From NCBI RefSeq assembly GCF_025506355.1, contig NZ_JANZYP010000064.1:1-60731 (forward strand): DNA of 60,731 bases, in the 5' to 3' direction. The notes under the pieces are model-generated. The model saw only the letters and a list, made by a program, of their open reading frames with translations, ran no database searches and was not told where the DNA came from. This stretch comes from Sphaerisporangium corydalis. Lineage in GTDB: Bacteria; Actinomycetota; Actinomycetes; Streptosporangiales; Streptosporangiaceae. Below are positions 34,271 through 42,757 of the stretch, in pieces (the stretch's first letter is position 1; every line of letters starts with the position of its first letter). Both the position numbers and the translations under genes were made by a program.

Positions 34271-35212
34271 TCAGTCCCCGGGCGTCAGCGGCTTGTTGGG
34301 GTCGGGATTGAGGATGCGGACGTGGTCTCGGTGGATGTCCCCGGGCGAGGGCATCCGGCTGCCCGGCAGCGCCACGGCGGCCGAGGCCCAGGCGAGCGCC
34401 TCGACGAGCGCCTCGGGCCCGCGCGCTCCGGCGGCCAGGAACCCGGCGAGCATGGCGTCGCCCGCGCCGACGGTGCTGCGCGGCTCGCTCACCGGGCACT
34501 CGCCGTACCAGGCCTGGCCGTCCTCGACCAGCAGCGCGCCGTCGGGGCCGAGGCTCGCGAGGACGGACCTCGCGCCCATGGCCCGCAGCTTGCCCGCGGC
34601 GTCGAGCGCGTCCCCCAGCGACGCGATCGAGGCGCCGGTGGCCTCGGCGAGCTCCTCGCGGTTGGGCTTGAGCAGCGCCGGGGCCGAGGCGACGGCGGGG
34701 ACGAGCGCGGGCCCGCTGGTGTCGACGGCGACGTTGATGCCCGCCTTGGTGAACCGCCGGCACAGGCGGGCGTACATGTCGGCGGGGACGCCGGGCGGGA
34801 GGCTGCCGGAGGCGACCACCCAGTCGGCGGACTCGGCGGCGCTGAGCACCGCGTCGGCGACGGCGTCCAGCTCGGCGGCCGAGAGCGCCGTGCCGGGCTC
34901 GTTGATCTTGGTGACGGTGCCGTCGGGCTCGGCCAGCGTGACGTTGGAGCGCGTGGGGCCGGCGACCGGCACGGTGATCATCTGGATGCCTTCTTGGGCG
35001 AGCAGGCTGATGAGCTGGCCGCCCTCGGCGCCCCCGTAGGGGACGACCGCGCACGACCTGATCTGGTTGGCCAGCAGCGCCCGGCACACGTTGACGCCCT
35101 TGCCGCCCGGGTCGAGGTGGGCGGTGGCGGCGCGGATGACGGTGCCCCGCGCCAGGGTCGCGATCTCGATCGTGCGGTCCAGGCTGGGGTTGAGCGTCAG
35201 GGTGAGGATCAC
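34271..35212 (-). CDS. PfkB-family hexose-phosphate kinase (1-phosphofructokinase type)
   Basis: 313 residues, GTG start overlapping the DeoR stop (GTGA), with GGAGG upstream. The FruK/LacC pattern begins VILTLTLNPSLDRTIEI and includes HLDPGGKGVNV and the catalytic Asp in STVGAGDAMLAG. It would phosphorylate fructose-1-P, fructose-6-P or tagatose-6-P to a bisphosphate. Placed between the DeoR regulator and IIC, it feeds the product of the PTS and dehydrogenase into glycolysis. Confidence 0.9.
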   Translation of the reverse strand: MILTLTLNPSLDRTIEIATLARGTVIRAATAHLDPGGKGVNVCRALLANQIRSCAVVPYGGAEGGQLISLLAQEGIQMITVPVAGPTRSNVTLAEPDGTVTKINEPGTALSAAELDAVADAVLSAAESADWVVASGSLPPGVPADMYARLCRRFTKAGINVAVDTSGPALVPAVASAPALLKPNREELAEATGASIASLGDALDAAGKLRAMGARSVLASLGPDGALLVEDGQAWYGECPVSEPRSTVGAGDAMLAGFLAAGARGPEALVEALAWASAAVALPGSRMPSPGDIHRDHVRILNPDPNKPLTPGD

Positions 35213-35970
35213 GCCCGGACCACCTCCGGCCCGGCCGCCGCGACCTCGGCCGCCGTCGCGGGGTCGAGCCCGGTGTCGGTGACGACCATGTCGATCTCCG
35301 ACAGGGAGGCGAAGCACGCGAGGTAGGTGTCGGCGAACTTGGTGTGGTCGGCGAGCAGCACGCTGCGCTTGGCCGCCTTGATCATCGCCCGCTTGATCGC
35401 CGCCTCGGCGGGGTCGGGCGTGGTCAGGCCCTTGGCCACCGAGCAGCCGTTCGCCGCCATGAACGCGACGTCGACGTTCAGCCGGGCGAGCGGGCGCAGC
35501 GCCCAGTCGTCCACGGTGGCGAGCGTGCGCCCGCGTACCCGGCCGCCGAGCATGATGACGTTGAGGTTGGCGCGCGCCGCCAGCGCCGTGGCCAGCGGCG
35601 GGGAGTTGACGATCACCGTGAGCTCCCGGTCGGGGGGCAGGATCTGCACCAGGCGGCCCGTCGTGGAGCCCGCGTCGATGATGATGGCGCCGTCGTCGGG
35701 GATCTCGGCGACCGCGGCCTTGGCGATGCGCTCCTTCTCGGCCGTCATCACCTCGTCCCTCGCGGCGAGCGCGGGCTCGAAGCCCAGGCGCTCGACCGGG
35801 ATGGCCCCGCCGTGCACCCGGCGCAGCACGCCCGCACGCTCAAGGACGGTCAGGTCGCGGCGAATGGTCTCGGTGGTGACCGAGAACTCCTCGCCCAGCG
35901 TCACGACGTCCACCCTGCCGATGGCCCGTGCGCGCCGCAGGATCTCCTGTTGCCGCTCCTCGGCGTACAT
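35209..35970 (-). CDS. DeoR-family sugar operon repressor
   Basis: 253 residues. Winged helix ERQQEILRRARAIGRVDVVTLGEEFSV with VTTETIRRDL and RRVHGGAI, then the sugar-phosphate-sensing domain (IIIDAGSTTGRL, LADHTKF). It is the first gene of the eight-gene PTS operon running to 29121 and would repress it until a sugar phosphate binds. It is divergent from an SDR gene. Repeated GTTT boxes upstream are likely its operator. Confidence 0.93.
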   Translation of the reverse strand: MYAEERQQEILRRARAIGRVDVVTLGEEFSVTTETIRRDLTVLERAGVLRRVHGGAIPVERLGFEPALAARDEVMTAEKERIAKAAVAEIPDDGAIIIDAGSTTGRLVQILPPDRELTVIVNSPPLATALAARANLNVIMLGGRVRGRTLATVDDWALRPLARLNVDVAFMAANGCSVAKGLTTPDPAEAAIKRAMIKAAKRSVLLADHTKFADTYLACFASLSEIDMVVTDTGLDPATAAEVAAAGPEVVRA

Positions 35971-35987
35971 CGTGTTGATTCACCGCC

Positions 35988-36014
35988 GTTTCCAGTTGGT
36001 TTCGTCTTTGTTTA
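35988..36014. promoter_or_regulatory. DeoR-type direct-repeat operator
   Basis: GTTTC at 35988, GTTTC at 35999 and GTTTA at 36010, exactly 11 bp apart, just upstream of the DeoR start. DeoR-family proteins often bind direct repeats about one helical turn apart. Confidence 0.5.
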
Positions 36015-36131
36015 TACCCGTACATGTTGGGTCGTCAAGGTTTCCAGGGCATTCTTCGTGGACGCCCGGTTGTGTGGAGAAAGGGGACATGGGGCAGCAT
36101 GAGCCCGGTGACGCCCACCGCAGGAGGAACC

Positions 36132-36965
36132 ATGGCGAAGATCTGCGTGACGGGGGCCGCCGGCCGGCTCGGACGGGCCGTCGTGCGCGACCTGCTGGAC
36201 CACGGCCACGAGGTCGTGGCCACCGACGCCAGGCCAGGGCCACAGGACCTCGGAACGCAGGTGCTGCTCGCCGACCTCACCGAGTACGGCCAGGCGGCCG
36301 AGGTGCTCGACGGCGCCGGGGCCGTGGTCCACCTCGCCAACATCCCGGCGCCCGGGATCCACACGCCGTCGGAGACCTTCAACCGCAACACCACGATGAA
36401 CTCGAACGTCTTCCTGGCCGCCGCGCGGGCGGGCGCCGGCCGCGTGGTCTGGGCCTCCAGCGAGACCACCCTCGGCCTGCCGTTCGACGTCCCCCCGCGC
36501 TACGCCCCCGTGGACGAGGACCACTACCCGTTCCCGACCTCGACGTACTCACTGTCCAAGGTGGTCACCGAGACCCTGGCCCAGCACATCTCGCAGTGGT
36601 CGGGCATCCCGTTCGTGGGCCTGCGGTTCTCCAACATCCTCGGCCCTGCCGACTACGAGGACTTCCCCGGCTACTGGCGGGACGCGACGCTGCGCAGGTG
36701 GAACCTGTGGGGGTACATCGACGAGCGTGACGCCGCCGCGGCCTGCCGCCTGGCCCTGGACGCCCCCGCCGAGGGGGCGCGCGCCCTGGTCATCGCCGCC
36801 GCCGACACCGTCATGAACCGGCCCTCGGCCGAGCTGATGAAGGAGGTCTTCCCCGGGGTGGAGATCCGGCGCGACCTCGGCGAGTTCGAGACCCTGCTGG
36901 CCATCGACGCCGCCCGCGACGCCCTCGGCTTCGTCCCCCGCCACTCCTGGCGCGACCACCTCTGA
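36132..36965 (+). CDS. Extended SDR NAD-dependent epimerase/dehydratase
   Basis: 277 residues, ATG with AGGAGG. NAD loop VTGAAGRLGRAVVRDLL; active-site Tyr-Lys in TSTYSLSKVVTE; Ser in WASSETTLG. Its small size and sequence resemble uronate dehydrogenases and small sugar epimerases. It acts on a nucleotide sugar or sugar acid in the cytosol. It is divergent from the DeoR-PTS operon and may share that control region. Confidence 0.85.
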   Translation: MAKICVTGAAGRLGRAVVRDLLDHGHEVVATDARPGPQDLGTQVLLADLTEYGQAAEVLDGAGAVVHLANIPAPGIHTPSETFNRNTTMNSNVFLAAARAGAGRVVWASSETTLGLPFDVPPRYAPVDEDHYPFPTSTYSLSKVVTETLAQHISQWSGIPFVGLRFSNILGPADYEDFPGYWRDATLRRWNLWGYIDERDAAAACRLALDAPAEGARALVIAAADTVMNRPSAELMKEVFPGVEIRRDLGEFETLLAIDAARDALGFVPRHSWRDHL

Positions 36966-37064
36966 CGCGCCCATCCGGTGGGGACGCTCGCGGTCGCCAT
37001 CGGGCGCCTCACCCGTGGGGGGCCTCGCGGTCGCCTGGCCCGCGCGGGCGCCCGGGCGGTGTGG

Positions 37065-37688
37065 TCAGACGCCGGACAGCACGAGGGTCAGCAGGGCCGT
37101 GCCTCCCCCGGCCGCGGCCCCGGCGACCACCTGGGCGGCCGTGTGGTGGGCCAGGCGTACGCGCGCCCAGCACACGACGGCGACCACCACCGCGCCGCCC
37201 GCGAGCGTCGGCGCCACCGGCAGGACGCGCGCCAGCACCAGCACAGTGCCCGCCGACACCGCCGCGTGGAAGGAGATCTTCCACTTCAGCGTCACCGGGA
37301 CCGTCACCGCCAGGCCGGCCAGCATCGCGGCCACCGTGGCGACCAGGAGCCGGGGCGCGCCGAGCCCCGCCAGCAGCGCGAGCGCCGCCACCACGGCCGC
37401 GACCGCCACCAGCAGCGGCGCCGTCCTGCGCGAGCGGTCCACGATGTGCCGCGAGTCCAGGCGCCCTGACCGGACCCCGAGGGCGATCACCAGCGCCGGG
37501 ACGCCCCCGCACAGGCCGGAGGCCAGCAGCCCCCAGCGGAATCCCGGCCACCCGTCGGAGACCAGGCCCACGACGGGCGGGAGCCCGATGACGAGGACCT
37601 GGGGGGCGAAGATCTCGGTGATCCACCGGGCGACACGGTCGGAGACGCCGGCCCCCTCCTCGGCACTCGCCACGCGCTGGCCACTCAT
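37065..37688 (-). CDS. PAP2-like integral membrane protein, degenerate active site
   Basis: 207 residues from the ATG after GGGGGAG. Five or six hydrophobic helices. The late segments KWKISFHAAVSAG and ARVRLAHHTAAQVVAGA match phosphatidic acid phosphatase type 2 motifs (SGH and RxxxxxHxxxD), but the final Asp is Gln and the middle motif is weak, so catalysis may be lost or altered. It is monocistronic; the role is unknown. Confidence 0.7.
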   Translation of the reverse strand: MSGQRVASAEEGAGVSDRVARWITEIFAPQVLVIGLPPVVGLVSDGWPGFRWGLLASGLCGGVPALVIALGVRSGRLDSRHIVDRSRRTAPLLVAVAAVVAALALLAGLGAPRLLVATVAAMLAGLAVTVPVTLKWKISFHAAVSAGTVLVLARVLPVAPTLAGGAVVVAVVCWARVRLAHHTAAQVVAGAAAGGGTALLTLVLSGV

Positions 37689-37894
37689 CGGCGCTCCCCC
37701 GTGCTCCCCGTCGAGTTTCCCCGGAGCTACGCAGACTGCCACACCTCGGCGGCCGCACCCCCACGACGCGACGACCGCTCCGATCATGTCGGCGCCCGGC
37801 CGGATTCCCGCGACGCGCCGAGCGTGCCGGCGACCGGCCGGAACCGGCCGAGGCCGGACCAGGTCACGGCCGGTGGCGAAAACCTTCGGACGCC

Positions 37895-37900
37895 TATAAT
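37895..37900 (+). promoter_or_regulatory. -10 box of the sugar kinase promoter
   Basis: TATAAT, a perfect consensus -10, 30 bp before the kinase start codon. The -35 is not clear. TATAAT is conspicuous in this GC-rich window. Confidence 0.5.
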
Positions 37901-37929
37901 CCCAGGGAGATCAGTGTCATGGGAGGGGC

Positions 37930-38964
37930 ATGGGAGACGCCGGACCCCTGGTCGTCGGAGTGGACGGCGGCGGCACGAGCACGCGCTGCCTGCTGGCCAC
38001 GCTCGGCGGGGAGATCGTCGCCCGGGGCCGGGCCGGAGGGGCCAACCCCCGCTCCGCGCGCGACCCCGGAGGCAACCTCGCCCGCGCCCTCACCGAGGCG
38101 CTCTCCCTGCTCCCGGCCGGTTCCGGCCCCGCCGACGTCGCGGGCGGGGTGTTCGGGCTCGCCGGCGCGAGCGAGGCGGGCCTCAGGCAGGCGCACGCCC
38201 TGGCCGCCGCCGCGTGGGGGGCCGCCGGGCTCCCGGGCCTGCCCGCCGTGGTCACCGACGTCCTGGTCGCCTTCGCCGGCGCGACCCCCCGCCCCACGGG
38301 CAGCGTGATGATCGCGGGCACGGGGGCGGTGGCCGCCCTGGTCGTGGACCGCGAGATCGCGCGGCGGTGCGACGGCTACGGGTGGCTGCTCGGGGACGAG
38401 GGCTCGGGGGTGTGGATCGGCAGGCGCGCGGTCCAGTCGGCGCTCGCCGCCCTGGACGGCCGCGGCCCCCCGACCGTGCTGACCGCCCGCGTCCTGCCCA
38501 CCCTGACCCAGGACCCCCCTCCGGCCACCTCCGACGGTGGGGAGCCGGTGGGGGAGGCGCTCGCGCAGGCCGTCATCGCGGCGGTGTACGACAGGGAGCC
38601 CGCGCGCCTTGGCCTGCTCAGCCCGGTCGTGGAGGCCGCCGCCCGGGAGGGCGACCGGGTGGCGCTCACCATCCTGGACGACGCCGCCCGCCTGCTCCTG
38701 CGCACGCTGGCGACCGTGGATCCCGGCGATCCCGGGCTGCCCGTGGTGCTCGCCGGGTCGCTGCTGACCCGGCCCACCATGGTGGGCGAGCGGGTCGGCA
38801 GGGCCCTGCTCGGCCGCCCGGTCGTCCTGGCGCACGACGGCGCGGCCGGCGCCGCCGCCCTGGCCCTGCGCGCCGCCACGGCCGAGGGCGCGTCCCACCC
38901 GAGACCCGCCGCCGAGGCCGAGACCGCCCACCGACGCCTCCTGACCCCCACGCAAAACGCCTGA
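37930..38964 (+). CDS. N-acetylglucosamine/N-acetylmuramic acid kinase (BadF/BadG ATPase family)
   Basis: 344 residues. ATPase signatures VVGVDGGGTSTRCLLA (phosphate 1), IAGTGAVAALV (phosphate 2) and DGYGWLLGDEGSGVWIGRRA. Such kinases phosphorylate GlcNAc, glucosamine or MurNAc. Nearby NagZ-like GH3, GHL10 and MurR/RpiR genes suggest use in cell-wall amino-sugar recycling. The C-terminal 25 residues are low-complexity and the stop codon is the first TGA of a 31-bp repeat array. Confidence 0.88.
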   Translation: MGDAGPLVVGVDGGGTSTRCLLATLGGEIVARGRAGGANPRSARDPGGNLARALTEALSLLPAGSGPADVAGGVFGLAGASEAGLRQAHALAAAAWGAAGLPGLPAVVTDVLVAFAGATPRPTGSVMIAGTGAVAALVVDREIARRCDGYGWLLGDEGSGVWIGRRAVQSALAALDGRGPPTVLTARVLPTLTQDPPPATSDGGEPVGEALAQAVIAAVYDREPARLGLLSPVVEAAAREGDRVALTILDDAARLLLRTLATVDPGDPGLPVVLAGSLLTRPTMVGERVGRALLGRPVVLAHDGAAGAAALALRAATAEGASHPRPAAEAETAHRRLLTPTQNA

Positions 38965-39098
38965 ATCGGCCCCCCACCAACCCCTGTGCGAAGCACCTGA
39001 AACGGCCGCCGACGCCGCGCAGGGTGCCTGAAACACCCGCCGACGCCGCGCAGGGTGCTTGAAAGGCCGCCGACGCCCGCGCGAAGCGCCTGAAAGGG
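38960..39098. repeat. 31-bp tandem array starting on the kinase stop codon
   Basis: Units begin CCTGAA at 38960 (36 bp, diverged), 38996, 39027, 39058 (CTTGAA) and 39089 (partial); the last full units are exactly 31 bp and share CCGCCGACGCC. The TGA of the first unit is the stop of the kinase gene. The array fills the gap to the convergent GHL10 gene. Confidence 0.92.
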
Positions 39099-39100
39099 TG

Positions 39101-40702
39101 TTACCGCACCTCGTGGGGGGCGCTGGGGGCGCTCTGGCGGTTGACGCGGTCCAGCGCGGTCACGCGGTAGCGCGCGCCGCGCCGCCCGGCGGGGTCGGTG
39201 AACTCGCCGCGCCTCCCGCCGGGGACCACCGCCACCAGCCGGCTCGCGTCGATCTCGGACCCCTCGCCCCCGGAGTCCGTCACACCCGGGGACCGCCCGT
39301 CGCCGGCCGCGCCCGCGTCGTCGAACCGGTAGACCGCGTACAGCCTCGGCTCGCCCTGCCCGGCGGCCTGGAAGGCGAGCTCGACGCCCTGCCCGGTCAG
39401 GCGCGCGCGGACGATGTCGGGCCGCCGGGGCGGGGCCCCCGAGGACAGGCGCGGCAGCACCGGGGACAGCGCCGGGCGCGTGTAGTGCTCCTTCTGCAGC
39501 AGGGTGATCGACCCGAGCCGGTCGGCGCGCACGTCCCCCGAGTTGTAGTAGATGTCCCCGCCGACCAGCGGCTGCCCGGCGTTGAAGGTCAGGTGCCTGG
39601 AGAGCTCCGCCGGGTCCCGCCAGGCGGGGGGCTCGGCGGCGGCGCCGGTCTTGTAGGCCGCCTGCCCGATCCACAGCTGGGTGCCGGTGCCTGCCACCAC
39701 CCCCGCCCACCAGGGGGTGAGCACCGCGTAGTCGGCCTCGGGCAGGCCGATGTTCCAGTAGATCTGCGGGGCCACGTAGTCCAGCCACCCCTTACGCACC
39801 CAGCCCCGCGTGTCGGCGTACTGCTGGTCGTAGGACTGGGAGCCCGAGGTGGCCGAGCCCAGCGGGTCGCTGGTCGCGTTGCGCCAGATCCCGAACGGGC
39901 TCACCCCCCACTGCGCCTCGGGCTTCACCTTGCGGATCCGCCCGCTCATCTCCTGGATCAGCAGGTCGACGTTGTTCCGGCGCCACGCCGCCAGGTCGGG
40001 GAACCCCGCCCCGTGCCGGGCGTAGGCGGCGGAGTCGTCGAACACCTGGCCGGCGATCGGATAGGGGTAGAAGTAGTCGTCGAAGTGCGCGCCGTCGATG
40101 TCGTACCGGGTGACCGCGTCCATGATCGCGTCCTGGACGAAGGCGCGCACCTCCGGCAGCCCGGGGTTGTAGTAGAGCTTGCCCGCGTAGGCGACGCCCC
40201 AGCCCGGGTTGCGGCGCACGGGGTGCTCGGGCACCAGCCGCGCCGGGTCGGGCTGCATGGAGACGCGGTAGGGGTTGAACCACGCGTGGAAGGCAAGCCC
40301 GCGCTCGTGGGTTGCCTCGATCATGAAGCCGAGCGGGTCGTACCCCGGGTCCCTGCCCTGGACGCCCGTGAGGTACTGCGACCACGGCTCGTACCGCGAC
40401 GGCCAGAAGGCGTCGGCGGTCGGCCTGACCTGCACGAACACGGCGTTCATGCGGCGGGCCTCCGCCAGGTCGAGCCAGGAGGCGAACTCGGCCCGCTGCC
40501 GGGCCGCGGGCAGGCCCGGTGCCGACGGCCAGTTGATGTTCTCCACCGACGCGATCCACATGCCGCGCATCTGGCGGAGCGGGGAGCCGCCGGCGGCGGC
40601 CGGGACGCGGGCGGCCGTCGTCCGGCGGCGGCCGATCGGGGCCAGCGCGGACGCGGCCAGGCCACCCAGCAGGGCCCTGCGGGTCAGCGGACGGTGGTTC
40701 AT
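39101..40702 (-). CDS. Exported family-10-like glycosyl hydrolase (GHL10/DUF187)
   Basis: 533 residues. A twin-arginine-like signal LTRRALLGGLAASALAP at the N-terminus. TIM-barrel GHL10 domain: RGMWIASVENINWPS, NAVFVQVRPTADAFWPS, GLAFHAWFNPYRVS and DIDGAHFDDYFYPYP. The C-terminal region (about 430-533) looks like a fibronectin-like domain. Family members are linked to cell-wall or exopolysaccharide cleavage. It is divergent from the NagZ-like gene with a shared palindrome between, supporting a peptidoglycan role. Confidence 0.88.
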   Translation of the reverse strand: MNHRPLTRRALLGGLAASALAPIGRRRTTAARVPAAAGGSPLRQMRGMWIASVENINWPSAPGLPAARQRAEFASWLDLAEARRMNAVFVQVRPTADAFWPSRYEPWSQYLTGVQGRDPGYDPLGFMIEATHERGLAFHAWFNPYRVSMQPDPARLVPEHPVRRNPGWGVAYAGKLYYNPGLPEVRAFVQDAIMDAVTRYDIDGAHFDDYFYPYPIAGQVFDDSAAYARHGAGFPDLAAWRRNNVDLLIQEMSGRIRKVKPEAQWGVSPFGIWRNATSDPLGSATSGSQSYDQQYADTRGWVRKGWLDYVAPQIYWNIGLPEADYAVLTPWWAGVVAGTGTQLWIGQAAYKTGAAAEPPAWRDPAELSRHLTFNAGQPLVGGDIYYNSGDVRADRLGSITLLQKEHYTRPALSPVLPRLSSGAPPRRPDIVRARLTGQGVELAFQAAGQGEPRLYAVYRFDDAGAAGDGRSPGVTDSGGEGSEIDASRLVAVVPGGRRGEFTDPAGRRGARYRVTALDRVNRQSAPSAPHEVR

Positions 40703-40762
40703 GCGGCCTCCAGACGGCGTTCCGGTCTCCTGACGACTCGGGCGGACGGCGTGGGCGGCGGG

Positions 40763-40777
40763 TGAAGGATTCCTTCA
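40763..40777. promoter_or_regulatory. Palindrome between GHL10 and the NagZ-like gene
   Basis: TGAAGGATTCCTTCA: perfect 7-bp arms around T, in the 250-bp divergent promoter. A possible site for the MurR/RpiR regulator encoded downstream. Confidence 0.45.
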
Positions 40778-40865
40778 TAAAAGATATGCGCAAAGGCGCG
40801 CGACGCCACACCGGCACCCCGCCCGGCACTCCCCCGCGTGATCGAACGGGTAGGGAGACACCATC

Positions 40866-40943
40866 GGACCGACACCACAGAACCCGACACCACAGGACCG
40901 ACACACAGGAGCCGGACACCACCGGACCGACACCCACCACCGG
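40866..40943. repeat. Degenerate ACCGACACCAC repeats before the NagZ-like start
   Basis: Five imperfect copies of GGACCGACACCACA, 12-18 bp apart, in the leader of the GH3 gene. An open frame continues through them, but the GH3 fold starts after 40954. Confidence 0.7.
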
Positions 40944-40953
40944 AGCCCCGCAC

Positions 40954-42606
40954 ATGCCGCACAGCCCCGATCTCGACCGCCTCGCCGCCACGGTGCTCCA
41001 GCCGGGGTTCGCCGGGACCTCGGCCCCGGGCTGGCTGCTGCGGCGGCTCGCCGGCGGCCTCGGCGGGGTGGTGCTGTTCGCGCGGAACATCTCGGAGGAC
41101 ACCGCCGGGCTCGTACGGCGGCTGCGCGAGGAGAATCCCGAGGTCATCGTCGCGGTGGACGAGGAGGGCGGCACCGTCACCCGCCTGGAGGCCGCGACCG
41201 GCAGCTCCTGGCCGGGCAACGCCGCCCTGGGCGTGGTCGACGACACCGGGGTCACCGAGCGCACCGGCGAGGAGATCGGCCTGCTGCTCGGCGCGGCGGG
41301 GATCACCATGGACTACGCCCCCGACGTGGACGTCAACGCCGACCCGCGCAACCCGGTGATCGGCGTCCGGTCCTTCGGCGCGGACGCCGCCCTGGTGGCC
41401 CGGCACGCCGCCGCCTGGATCACCGGGCTGCAGGGCACGGGCGTCGCCGCGTGCGCCAAGCACTTCCCGGGTCACGGCGACACCGTGACCGACTCCCACC
41501 TCGCGCTGCCCGCCGTTCACGCCTCGCGCGAGCTGCTGGACCGGCGGGACCTGCCGCCGTTCCGCGCCGCCATCGCGGCCGGGGTGCGGGCGATCATGTG
41601 CGGGCACCTCATGGTGCCCGCCCTGGACCCCGTCCTGCCCGCCACGCTCAGCCGCCGCGTCCTCACCGGCCTGCTGCGCGAGGAGCTGGGGTTCCAGGGC
41701 CTGGTGGTGACGGACGCGATCGACATGAAGGCGGTCTCCGCGCGCCTGCCCCAGCCGGAGATCGCCGTACGGGCGCTGGCCGCCGGGGCGGACGCGCTGT
41801 GCCTGGGCGCCTCCGACCCCGAGGGCGACACCCTCGCCGCCCTGCGGGAGGCGATCGTCCGGGCCGTCCACGACGGGACCCTGGAGGAGACGCGCCTGGC
41901 CGAGGCGGCGTCCCGCGTCCGCGCCCTGGGAGCCCACGGCACGCCCCCCGCGCCGGAAGACCGCACGGGCCCCGGCCCCGCGCCCCTGACGGCCGGTCCG
42001 GCCCGCGAGTCCCTGGCGGCCGGTCCGGCCCGCGAATCCCTGTCAGCCGGCCCCGGGCGTGAGCCGCCGATGGTGGACCGCGCGGGCGTCGTCCTCGACC
42101 CTGGGCACCGGGTCTCCCTGCTCGGGCTGGAGACCGCCCGCCGGGCGCTGCGCGTGACCGGCCGCACCGCCCGGCCCGTCCTCACCGGGCCGCCCGTGGT
42201 GGTCGAGATGACCGCCCGCCCCCACCAGGCGGCCGCCGCCGCGCGCTACGGGCCGGGCGACGCCCTGGCGGCGCGCCTCCCCGGCACCGTCCTGACGACC
42301 CTGACCCCGTCCCACCACGACCTGCCCGCCCTCGGCGACCCGGCGCCGTCCCACGACCTGCCGGCCTCACGCGGCCCGGCCGGTCGCCGGGGGCCCGCCG
42401 GGGCGCCGCTGGTGGTGGTCACGCACGACGCGCACCGGCACGCGTGGATGCGCCGGGTCCTGGCGGAGATCCTCCTGCGCCGCCCGGACGCGATCGTGGT
42501 GGAGATGGGCCTGCCCGGCCCCCCGGCGGGCGCGCTGCACCTCACCACCCACGGCGAGTCCCGCGCCTCGTCCCTGGCCGTCGCCGAGTGGCTCACCCGG
42601 CCCTGA
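40954..42606 (+). CDS. GH3 beta-N-acetylhexosaminidase, NagZ-like
   Basis: 550 residues from ATG 40954 (GGAG 8 nt upstream). GH3 barrel with VAVDEEGGTVTRLE, the NagZ loop KHFPGHGDTVTDSHLALP and the nucleophile Asp in VVTDAIDMKAV. A GH3 C-terminal domain follows after a linker with 9-residue repeats AGPARESL. No signal peptide is seen, so it is probably cytosolic and removes GlcNAc from muropeptides or GlcNAc-MurNAc. It is followed by the MurR/RpiR gene at 42758. Confidence 0.9.
   Translation: MPHSPDLDRLAATVLQPGFAGTSAPGWLLRRLAGGLGGVVLFARNISEDTAGLVRRLREENPEVIVAVDEEGGTVTRLEAATGSSWPGNAALGVVDDTGVTERTGEEIGLLLGAAGITMDYAPDVDVNADPRNPVIGVRSFGADAALVARHAAAWITGLQGTGVAACAKHFPGHGDTVTDSHLALPAVHASRELLDRRDLPPFRAAIAAGVRAIMCGHLMVPALDPVLPATLSRRVLTGLLREELGFQGLVVTDAIDMKAVSARLPQPEIAVRALAAGADALCLGASDPEGDTLAALREAIVRAVHDGTLEETRLAEAASRVRALGAHGTPPAPEDRTGPGPAPLTAGPARESLAAGPARESLSAGPGREPPMVDRAGVVLDPGHRVSLLGLETARRALRVTGRTARPVLTGPPVVVEMTARPHQAAAAARYGPGDALAARLPGTVLTTLTPSHHDLPALGDPAPSHDLPASRGPAGRRGPAGAPLVVVTHDAHRHAWMRRVLAEILLRRPDAIVVEMGLPGPPAGALHLTTHGESRASSLAVAEWLTRP
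41992..42045 (+). repeat. In-frame 27-bp tandem repeat in the GH3 linker
   Basis: Two near-identical 27-bp units (41992-42018 and 42019-42045) plus a partial third encode AGPARESLA, AGPARESLS, AGPGREP between the two GH3 domains. Confidence 0.9.
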
Positions 42607-42757
42607 CCGCCGTGACCCCCGGCCACGGCGGGCCGGACGAGGAACCGGGCAGGTGCCCGGCCTGCGAACGGCGGGTGACGGGAGAGTGTTCCGGCGGGCT
42701 CGGCGGGTTCGTTACGACCAGGATTGAGTAATCTGTCGGTAACAGACAAGGAACCCC

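Noticed and set aside
40762-40953. N-terminal extension of the NagZ-like protein
   Set aside because: It encodes a Thr/His/Arg repeat stretch without GH3 homology; ATG 40954 has a ribosome site and starts the fold.
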